Source of the DNA: an uncultured Actinomycetes bacterium
GTDB lineage: Bacteria > Actinomycetota > Thermoleophilia > Solirubrobacterales > Solirubrobacteraceae
DNA length: 37,158 nt
Direction: 5' to 3'
Assembly: GCA_937888775.1 (NCBI GenBank)
Contig: CALAQT010000543.1
Location: 1-37,158, forward strand
The translations under genes were made by a program, and so were the position numbers. Below, one piece after another: positions 16,201 through 24,800 of this stretch (the stretch's first letter is position 1; each line of letters opens with the position of its first letter). The notes beneath the pieces are model-generated. The model was not told the DNA's origin, searched no databases, and was given only the letters and a program-made list of their open reading frames with translations.

Positions 16201-18886
16201 ACCGGAAGCGGACCTCGCGAGCGAGATCGGCGACGATCGGATCGCCGCCCTCGAGCGCGAGCACCAACCGGTCGAGCACATCGCGGAACTCGGCGCTGCC
16301 TTCGGCGCCGGGCGCCCCGCCAGCGACCCGAGCCGCCTCACCGGCCTCCTCCAGGCGCCGGTCGAGGATCGCCAGGATCGCCGCTCGCGCCGTGTCGGTG
16401 CGCTGTCCGGAGAGGTACAGGCGATGACAGGCCTCCTCCAGCGCCGGCGTGCGCTCCAGGCTCTCGATCCCGTAGTGCGCCAGCGCGCGCCGCAGCTGTG
16501 CCACGAAGCGCGCCGGCAGCCCCTCCGCCGGAGCGTCGAGCGAGCGCAGCCAGGCGTGAAAGAGCTCCTGGGGGCTCTGCCTCTGCAGCAGCCCTGGCTC
16601 CCCCTTCGGCTCGTCGCGACGGGACCGGGACACGGCGCGCAGGTCGGCGAACAGCCCCAGCAGGCGGTGCTCGACGGCGATCAGCGCCGGGTCGCCCCCG
16701 GCGTCGACGGCGCTCTTGCTGCGCAGCTCAGCGATCGTCCGCTCGGCGTCGGCGCGGTCGATGTCGTACCCGAGCAGGAGCCACTGCAACCGGATCAGGT
16801 TCTGCTGACGCTCGCGCCCGGTCGGCCGCGTCTGGCCGGGTGCGGGCAAGAACGCCAGACGCTCGCCGGTGGCGGCCTCGGGGGCATCCTGGTCGCGGGG
16901 CTCCAGCGCCAGCAGCGGCGCCTGGGCCGCGACGTGCGTGTTCTCGCTGACGAACACCTCCTTGACGCGGCCCGCGAACGGAGCCGTCAGCGATGACTCC
17001 ATCTTCATCGCCTCTACCAACGCCACCACGTCGCCGGCCTCGACCTCGTCGCCGACGGCGACCGGGATTGAGACGACGACGGCCGGCGAGAGGTTGCGGA
17101 CCGTGCCCGCGTCGCCGCGCGAGATCCGATGTGGCACTCCATCCACCTCGACGAGCAGGTCATCTCCCTGGCGTGAGGTAAGGGTTCGATAGGCCTGCCC
17201 GCGCAGGTGCAAACGCCGCTGGTGCTTTCCCAGCCGGTTCACGCTCAGCTCGATCGCCTGCTCTCCCACGGTCACGCTGTAGCGGTTAGGTCCGATCTGC
17301 GCCACGACGCACCGGTAGGACTGCCCGCGATGACGCAGCTCGTACTTGCGCGAGAGGTCGGGCGCCGCCTGCGGGCGTCCACGGCGGGCGAAGGCGTAGA
17401 AGCGAGCCTGGTCAGCGGCGGTGTCTGCAGCGTGGAGCTCGATCGCCGCTTGCAGAACCGCGATATCACCGTGGCGCACAGGCACCGCCTCGCCGCTGAG
17501 ATAAAGCCGGTCCAGCCAGGACGTGTCGACCTCGCCGGAGAGGACCTCGGGACGGTTGAGCAACTCGAGCAGGAAACCCTGGTTGGTCGTTCCGCCCTCG
17601 ACGACCGCGACGGTGTCCGCGACCGCTCGGCGCAACCGAGCGAGGGCCTCCTTTCGGTCGCTGCCCCACGCGATCAGCTTGCCGATCATCGAGTCGAACT
17701 CCGCCGGGATGACGTCCCCTTCGGCAACCCCGGTGTCCACCCGGACGCCGGGCCCCGTGGGCAGTCGTAGCAGCGTCAGTCGCCCCGGAGCGGGCGCGAA
17801 CCCAAGGGCGGGATCCTCGGCGTTTAGCCGGGCCTCGATGGCGTGCCCGATGCTAGGGGGCGGTTCGCCCTCCAAACGCCCGCCGGCGGCGATGTGCAGC
17901 TGCAGCTTGACCAGGTCAAGACCGGTGACCGCCTCGGTCACCGGATGCTCGACCTGCAGGCGCGTGTTGACCTCCATGAATGAGAAGCGGCGCTCGGCCG
18001 GCTCGTACAGGAACTCGACCGTGCCGGCGCTCCGGTAGCCGACGCGCAGGACCAGCCGCTGGGCGGCGGCCATCAGCTCGCGCTCCTGGTCTGCCGTCAG
18101 GGCTGGACTGGACGACTCCTCGATCACCTTCTGGTTGCGGCGCTGGTAGCTGCAGTCGCGCACCCCCACCGGCCAGGCCTTCCCGTGTCCGTCGGCGATG
18201 ATCTGCACCTCGATGTGACGCGCCGGAGTGATGACCTGCTCCAGCAGCAGCGTTCCGTCGCCGAATGCCTGGAGCGCCTCGGCGCGCGCGCTGGCGAATG
18301 CCGCCGGGAGTGCGTCGAACTCATCGACACGCCGGATCCCGCGCCCGCCCCCGCCGGCTGCGGCCTTGACCATCAGCGGCAAGCCGATCCGCTGCGCGTG
18401 CTCCAGGGCCTCCTCGGCGGTCGCAACGGGGCCGCGGCTCCAAGCGGCGACCGGCACTCCCGCCTCCTCGGCCAGCCGTTTGGCGGCGATCTTGTCGCCG
18501 AGCAAGCGCATGGTCGGCGCGTCGGGACCGACGAACACGATCCCCAGTAGTTCACATAGCTCCACGAACTCGGGCTGCTCGGCGACGAAGCCCCACCCGA
18601 CCCACGCCGCCTCGGCATCTGCGGTACGCAGTGCGGATTCGAGCGCGCCGTAATTCAGGTAGCCGCTGCGCCACCCGCCCAGGCCGTCGTCAACGAGGCT
18701 TGGACCCAGGCATACCGCCTCATCGGCCCGGCGGACGAACATCGCGTCGCGGTCGCCCTCGGTGAACAGCGCGATCACCGTGATCGGGTTCTTGCGGTCC
18801 TGGTTTAGCTCGTGAACCGCGTGGATGAGACGCATCGCCGGTTCACCGCGATTGACGATTGCCAGGCGTGAGAACGTGCGCTGCAT
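13229..18886 (-). CDS. Single-chain biotin-dependent acyl-CoA carboxylase (BC-BCCP-central-CT)
   Basis: 1885 aa. Order of parts: biotin carboxylase (residues ~1-460; LAIVNRGEPAMRLI, the ATP-grasp loop AAAGGGGRGIRR and KVIEESSSPALT); biotin carrier with EAMKMES, the biotinyl lysine being K628; a long helical central region (~660-1230) like the central domain of eukaryotic-type acetyl-CoA carboxylase; then the carboxyltransferase (~1240-1850; YPEGMLRVILLGDP, VIVAGINVGAQPYWNAEATM, SGGVSAEDNFGIGGYERIMG, SRYHGGAFVVFSQ). The predicted reaction is ATP- and bicarbonate-dependent carboxylation of acetyl-CoA or propionyl-CoA. Most bacteria use separate subunits, so the fusion is notable. It starts 9 nt after the synthase stop and overlaps the PPTase start, so it likely supplies the synthase's extender unit. 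Choice of acetyl- or propionyl-CoA is open. Confidence 0.9.
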   Translation of the reverse strand: MQRTFSRLAIVNRGEPAMRLIHAVHELNQDRKNPITVIALFTEGDRDAMFVRRADEAVCLGPSLVDDGLGGWRSGYLNYGALESALRTADAEAAWVGWGFVAEQPEFVELCELLGIVFVGPDAPTMRLLGDKIAAKRLAEEAGVPVAAWSRGPVATAEEALEHAQRIGLPLMVKAAAGGGGRGIRRVDEFDALPAAFASARAEALQAFGDGTLLLEQVITPARHIEVQIIADGHGKAWPVGVRDCSYQRRNQKVIEESSSPALTADQERELMAAAQRLVLRVGYRSAGTVEFLYEPAERRFSFMEVNTRLQVEHPVTEAVTGLDLVKLQLHIAAGGRLEGEPPPSIGHAIEARLNAEDPALGFAPAPGRLTLLRLPTGPGVRVDTGVAEGDVIPAEFDSMIGKLIAWGSDRKEALARLRRAVADTVAVVEGGTTNQGFLLELLNRPEVLSGEVDTSWLDRLYLSGEAVPVRHGDIAVLQAAIELHAADTAADQARFYAFARRGRPQAAPDLSRKYELRHRGQSYRCVVAQIGPNRYSVTVGEQAIELSVNRLGKHQRRLHLRGQAYRTLTSRQGDDLLVEVDGVPHRISRGDAGTVRNLSPAVVVSIPVAVGDEVEAGDVVALVEAMKMESSLTAPFAGRVKEVFVSENTHVAAQAPLLALEPRDQDAPEAATGERLAFLPAPGQTRPTGRERQQNLIRLQWLLLGYDIDRADAERTIAELRSKSAVDAGGDPALIAVEHRLLGLFADLRAVSRSRRDEPKGEPGLLQRQSPQELFHAWLRSLDAPAEGLPARFVAQLRRALAHYGIESLERTPALEEACHRLYLSGQRTDTARAAILAILDRRLEEAGEAARVAGGAPGAEGSAEFRDVLDRLVLALEGGDPIVADLAREVRFRYFDEPVIAASRERVYFEMAGHIAALTGDPERSDRAELIAAIVDCPRPLAPRLTAAMAGASAQARRLLVEAMARRYYRVRSLEEFEPIQLDGHEAVLARYTFEGSQRHLVAACAKFDDLRAIADAFSRWAAELPDGELAVLDLYAEHRSPAPSREALARRLGDALGSLALPPALHRIVVAVAEPRRGQGMSAVDLLTFRPGLDGLVESEIERGLHPLMGHRLQLWRLREFELERLPSSEDIYVFHGVARTNPKDERLFALAEIRDLTPVRDDQGRVAALPELEQMLLQALETIRAYQARRPLSRRLLWNRALLHVWPVIELAPEVIRELVARLVPLTAGLGLEMVLVQGRLRESDGVARDRVLRLFAPTGHDVAIQIDDPPTLPLQPLDEGAQRLISARRRGTLHPAEVVRLLAPAQASAGQPAGTFVEHDLSEDLRLVPVQRPAATNTSGIVVGTVRNFTDRYPEGMLRVILLGDPTRALGSLSEPECRRIMAAIDLAEQLGVPLEWFALSAGAKIAMDSGTEAMDWIAAVLRRIVLFTQAGGELNVIVAGINVGAQPYWNAEATMLMHTRGALIMTPDSAMVLTGKQAIDYSGGVSAEDNFGIGGYERIMGPNGQGQYWASDLAGACRVLLEYYEHSYVAPGERFPRRAVTSDPSDRDVGESEHVAPGTNLPRVADIFSDQTNPERKQPFDIRSVMRAAIDRDHPPLERWAAMHAAENAVVWDAHLGGWPVGLIGIESRPLPRPGEIPADGPDQWTSGTLFPRSAKKIARAINAVAGRRPVVVLANLAGFDASPESMRQWQLEFGAEIGRAVVNFDGPIVFCVVSRYHGGAFVVFSQKLNPNLETVALEGAHASVIGGAPAAAVVFAREVEREAGADERITALDRQLVTAEGAARQRLRAERAALWAEVLAQKRGQFAERFDQVHSVERAVEVGSVRSIINAQTLRPFLIEAVQRGMENVLDRVSPATVTDGASGTESNGHGLAQPTPR

Positions 18887-18895
18887 AGCCGCCTT

Positions 18896-21800
18896 CTAGC
18901 CCTCGCTCATCGCGCCGCGGATCGGAGCCAGTAACCCCGAATCGAGCTCGCCGGGCAGCTCGACCGTCCGGTAGCCCTCCAGTCGCATCCGGACCCGCCC
19001 GGTCTGGTCGACGACGTCGGCGTCCATCGAGCCGGGCGGGTCCGTCTGCGGCGTCACGACGGCCCACAGTCTCGACGACCGCTTGTTGCCCCTGAACAGA
19101 ACGACACGATCCACGTGCATCGGCAGCGCCATCCTGCCGGTGGTGCCGAGCTCCCACAGGCCGGCGGTCTGGAAGCACAGCTCGATCAGCCGTGGGGCGA
19201 GCTTGGTCGGCTGGCTGGCTGGCTCGTGGTCTTCGGGCAGGTTGGACGCCAGGCTGCCGATCACGTGGCCGTTGTCGCGCCATGCACGGTCGAGCACCTG
19301 GTAGGCGGGACCGTGGAAGTAGACGTCGTAGACGCTGTCGCGGCCCACGCCCCCCTCACCCGTGTCCTGCGCCGCGGGAGACAATGACGCCTTGGGTGCG
19401 GCCGGCGGCTTGCGGGCGAGCCTCACCCGCCCGCTGAAATGGCGCGTCTCCTGCTCGCCCTGCCCGCGCAGGGCCCGGCGGCCGATCAGCTCGCAATCGG
19501 CCAGCAGCGCGCCGTCACCTCCGTCTCGCACCAGCGCGCGGAGGATGAGCGTGCGGGGCTCGTCGCGGTAGAACTTGAACGGAGCCATCAGCTCGACGTC
19601 CGCAAGCTCGACGACTTCGAAGCCTCCGAACAGGGCACTCGCCGTCTCGGCAAAGCCCTCCATGCCCATCACGCCCGGCAGCACCGGCGTGCCGTCGATT
19701 CGATGATCGTTGAGGAACGGTTGCCGGGACGGGTCAAGCTCGGTCCTCACGCTCAGCACTCCGTCGGCGCTGAAACCGGTGATCTGGCCGGTCATTGGCC
19801 CACCGTTCTCGGCCAGTGCCGCCGTGGCCCGCTCCACGTCCAGCCCGCCGGTCGCGTGGCGTTGCGCGCTCAGGAGGCCCAGGGATCCGGCGACGACGAC
19901 CTCGCCGCCATCGCCGGCCGCCGTCAGCTCGCGACGCACCATCGGGGCGCCGACGTCCGGCGGCAGCATGTCGATTCCGACGGCCTCCATCACCTTCGGG
20001 ATCGAGCCGCGGCTGGCCATGCCTACCTGCGCCCACGCCGTCCAGTCGATCGCGATGCCACGCGTGCGACCATCGCGGCGCAGGTTCGAGACGCTCTTGC
20101 ACAGTAGGTCGTTGGCGGCCGAGTAGTCGGTCTGCCCGCGGTTTCCGAAGCGCCCGGCGATGGAGCCGAACACGATTGCGGCAGACGGCCCACTCGCCCC
20201 GGGAACTCCCGCTTTGGTGTCAGCGGCTCCGAACGCGGCGAGCACGTTCAGCCAGCCGTGGGCCTTGACGTCGAACACGAGGTCATATTCCGTCTGGGGC
20301 TTGTCCGGCAACGCATGGCTGATGTCGAGGCCGGCGCAATGCAGCACCACGTCGATCCGGCCGCTCGTGTCCAGCGCCGCGGCGACGGCGGCCGACACCT
20401 GCTCGGCGTCGGTCAGGTCGACCCTGTGCCAGTGGGCCTTGCCGCCGGAGCGCTCGATCACGGCGATCGAATCAAGGGCGGCCCGGGCGCGTTCGATTCG
20501 CGCCAGCTCACGCTCCACCAGCTTCGGGGTGGGACGCTTGCCCTGCTCGCGGATCCGGTTGGCGAGCTCGCTCTTGAGACCATCGGGGTCGCTCCTGAAC
20601 TTGGCCAGATCCGGATCCGCCGGGTCCGGAGCGGGCACCAAGTCCAGCAGGTGGAAGGTGGCGCCGGACGCCGGCGCCAGGTCGGCGATGACCGTCTGAA
20701 CGATGCTGCCGGCGGCTCCGGTCACCAGGAACGTGGTCTCGCTACCGGGCTCGCGTGCCTGGTCGTGCTCCGCGGGGCGCTCGATCAAGCCCACCGACCA
20801 GCGCAGCTCGTCGGCGTAGCCGACCTCCACCACGCCGGGATCGAGCAACGTCTCGTCGAGCAGCGCCTTGGCAACTTTGGACTCCGCGCTCGGGCCGAAG
20901 TCGACGACCTTGACCAGGGCCTCGGGCCGTTCCTGCGACAGCGCCTTGGTGAAGCCGGTCACGGCACCGCCCAGCACGCTCGTGGCCCCATCGGCGTCAT
21001 AGCCGTGCCGGCCGCCGAGACGGGTGCCGGACACCAGGAACATGCGCTGACCGGTAAGCGAGCGCATCGCCGCGGCCAGCAGCTTGACGCGGACGTGCAG
21101 GGCAGCGCGACGGTGGTCAGCGCTCAACTCGCCGAGCGGCCCCTCGTGATCGAGTGCGGGAAGCCAGTAGACGCCGTCGATCGGGCCCGCGGCGGACCAC
21201 TCGGCGAGTCTCTGCTCCAGGGCCGGCACGTCAGGGGCGCCGTCGATCTCCAGCACCTCGACCCCCAGCTCCTTGAGGTGGCCGGCCAGCCCTGCCGCCA
21301 CGCCACCGGCATCCGGCATCAGGATGACGCGGCTGCCCTCGCCGAGCGTTATGCCCGTCGGAGCGCAGTATTCGAGCGGCGGACGCAGCACGGGCACGGG
21401 CACACGGCGCGGGAAGCGCTCGTCTTCGGCCGCCTGGAGCGAAACGGGCTCCGGTACGGGCTCAGGCTCCGGTGCGCCCTCAGGCTCGCTGGCCGCGGGT
21501 TCGGTGGCCGAGGGTTCGGCGGCTGGCGTTGGGGGTGTGTTGCCGGTGAGGTGGGCGCGGTCGCGGATGAATCCGGCGACGTGGTTGAGGGTGGGGTAGT
21601 CGCGGAGTTTGAGTGAGTCGTCGCGTTGGATGCCGTAGGTCTCGCGCAGGGTGGCGAATACTTCGGCTTGTTTGACGGTGTCGATCCCGAGGTCGGCTTC
21701 GAGGTCGAGGTCCATGTCGAGCAGGTCGGTTGGGTAGCCGGTCTGCCGGGCCACGATCTCCAGCACACTGGCATCAACGTCGTCGGTGGGCGCCGCTCCG

Positions 21801-24800
21801 GCGGCTGGCTCAGGTGTGGGCGGGGGCACCGTGTAGGAAGCGGCAGCTGTGTCCGGCGCGGGCCCGGCCGCCTTCACCGCTTTCGCGGCCGCCGGCTCCG
21901 CATCGGGCGCGGTTGACGCATCGGGCGCGGTTGCCGCCACGGGCGCGGTTGCCGCCACGGGCGCGGTTGCCGCCACGGGCGAGGCAACTGCCACGGGCGC
22001 GCCTGTCGCCATGGGCGCGCCTGTCGGCATGGGCGCGCCTGTCGGCATGGGCGCGGCTGTCGGCATGGGCGCGGCTGTCGGCATGGGCGCGGCTGTCGGC
22101 ATGGGCGCGGCTGTCGGCATGGGCGCGGCTGTCGGCATGGGCGCGGCTGTCGGCATGGGCGCGGCTGTCGCCAACGCCCGGGGTACTAGCTGCGGCTTGG
22201 TGACCGCCGGTGCTCCGGCATCCACAACCCGCAGCCGGCGATGAACTACCTCCAGCTTCGGCTCCATCTGGCCGCTGACGCGCTGCAGCCAGTCGCTCCA
22301 GCTGGCGCGATCGGAGATCCGGTAGCGGTAGCCGAGCTCGTCCACGCCGCGCCGACGCCCGTCTGGGACCGGCGTCCAGCGCAGCAACAGCATGGCGATC
22401 TGCGATCCGAACCCTGCCGCCAAGCGCAGCGCGTAGCGGATCGGGTACGCCCCGCCACGGGACAGATTGAGTATGCCCAGCTCGGGATCGGGATCACGGA
22501 AGTTCGGCACTGCCGGGACGACCCCGGTCTCCAGAGACTTGACCGCCAGGACGTCCTCCAGGCCGACACCCATCGGATGGCCGGTCATTCCCTTCACGTT
22601 GGCGATCACGATGCGATCGGCGTTATCGCCGAAGACGCTGCGCAGCGCGTGGATCTCTGCGGCGGCGCTGCCTCCGCGCGCGGGCGTGTAGGTCTCGTGG
22701 GAGACGAACACCATCTCGCCGGCGAGTTCTTCGCGGCGGACCCCTCGATCTTCGCCCTGGCGGACCAGCTCCTCCATGACGGCGCTGATGTGCTTGACGT
22801 CAAGCCGGGTGCCGTGGAAGGCCGAATTGGCGGTGACCGTCCCGAGCACCTCACAGATGGGGCTGAGTCCGCGCTCGCGAGCTGAGCCGGAGCTCTCGAC
22901 CACCAAGCCGGCGGCGCCCATGCCCAAGATCATGCCGTGCCGTCGTTGATCGAACGGCAGCGCCGCGTCCTCTACGACCTCGTCGGTAGCCGCCGCGCCG
23001 GTGGCCAGGAAACCAGCGCCCATCCAGCCGATCATCGAGTCCGAGGTGGCGTCGTCGGCCGCCACGATCACGACGCGCCGGCAGCGACCGGCGGCAATCC
23101 AGTCCTGCGCCAGGGTGACGGCCTGGGTTGTGCTGGCGCACGCGCTGTTGACCTGCGTGTTGGGTCCCCGCGCCCCGATCAGCTCGGCGAACTGCGAGTG
23201 GCCCATCGACAGAATGCGGAACAGGAAGCGGCGATCGAACGTGTAGGGTTCCTCATCGAGCTGGTGCTGGAGGTCGTGCATGCGCCGCTCCACCTCGGCC
23301 AGGACGACCGGATCGGTTCCGTCGTGATCGAGCATCCGGGCGCGCAGCGATTCGAGCGCCGCCAGGCGTTCGCGCCGCATCCGATCGGTCGTATGGCGAG
23401 TGACCTCGTCGGTCATCTCCTCCAGGCCCGGGAATGCGGAGGCGAAGATGACGCCCGTGTCGTCGCGAAGCGCGTCCGGCAGCGACCAGCGGTCGGGAAG
23501 CTGTGTGCCTGTGGTTGTGGTCTTGTAGCGAAGGACGAGTGGGATGCCGGCATCTCGCAGCGCGTCGATTCCGGCGGCGATCGCCAGTTGCGTGTCGCGC
23601 CCAAGCGCGGCCGCCCGCTCGTTCTCGACGCCGAACTCGTCCACGAGGTCAAACGCACCCGCGCGCGCCGCGAGCTTGATCACCGCGTCGAGGCGGTCGA
23701 TCGTCTCGAAGGTTGCGCCGCCGTCCTCAGCCTTGACCAGACGCGTGATGTGCTTGTCGAGGATGTCACGACGCAGGCGGGCCGGAATAACGTCGATCCC
23801 CTGCTCCCCGTTGAGCAGGCGCGCGATATTTGCGTCGTCGAACAGCCGCTCAGCGCCGGGTAGCCCCAGCCCTGCGCCGGTGATGACGATCGGCTCGGCG
23901 ATTGGCCGCCGCTCTCCCTGATCGTGGCTCACCAGCTCGCGAGCCCGCTGCGCGAACTCTTCGAGCAGATTCTCCATGTCGTCGTCGCTTCGCCCGGGGG
24001 CGTCGCTTGGCCCGGGGGCGTCGCTTGGCCCGGGGGTGTCGCTTGGCGCGGGAGCGTCGCTTGGCGCGGGAGCGTCGCTTCGCGCGGGGGTGTCGCTTCG
24101 CGCGGCAGTGTCGCTTCGCGTCGGGATGTAGGTTCGCGCTTGGGTGTCATCGGCGTTCGTGCTTGGTGCCGGCGGGGTCTGGCGAGGCGTCTCGCGCAGC
24201 CGGGCCGTGGCGCCAGCTTGCAGCTGGGCAGTCGCCCGGGAGGCCGGTTCGCGTCCGGCCCCCAGGCCGGCCGCCCAGAGACCGCACAGAGCCATGTTGA
24301 ACGAAGCCACATCCCCCTGCTTGGGATGGTTGGTGGCAAGGCTCACGATCGCATCGTCGCCGAGCACATCGGAGGCGAAGCCCTGGAGGGCGTGCTTGGG
24401 TCCCACCTCGACAAAGATTCGCGCGCCCGCGTCGTGAAGCGAGCGCAGCCCCTTCTCAAATTGCACCGGGGAAGCCACTTGGCGGCCGAGGATGTCCAGC
24501 ATCTGCTCCTCCACGCCATCGCCCGACGGGTAGAACTCGCCGTCAACGTTGGCGACGATCGGCAGCTGGGGGGAACGCAGACCCAGACGTCGCAGCGTCG
24601 CCCGCAGCGGAACGCTCGCCGCCGCCACGATCTCGGTATGGAAGGCGTGGCTGACGGGCAACATCACCGCGGTGTGTCCAAGCTCCTGCAGTGCCGCCGC
24701 GGCGCGGTTCACGGCCTTGGTAGCGCCGCCGAGAACGACCTGATGCATCGAGTTGACGTTGGCCATCACCACGTAGCCGTCGATTTCCGCCACGACTTTC

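Noticed and set aside
20258..21616. 452-codon plus-strand open frame within the synthase KR region
   Set aside because: It is antisense to conserved KR and carrier domains, and its His/Gln/Arg-rich product lacks any motif.
21730..22244. Plus-strand repeat peptides (RLSAWA and AAVGMG types) opposite the synthase linker
   Set aside because: They are the reverse and alternate-frame readings of the 18-nt tandem array, not separate repeat proteins.
21907..24127. Possible CRISPR array from the regularly spaced repeats
   Set aside because: The units are contiguous 18-nt tandem copies with no unique spacers, and they stay in frame inside one protein.
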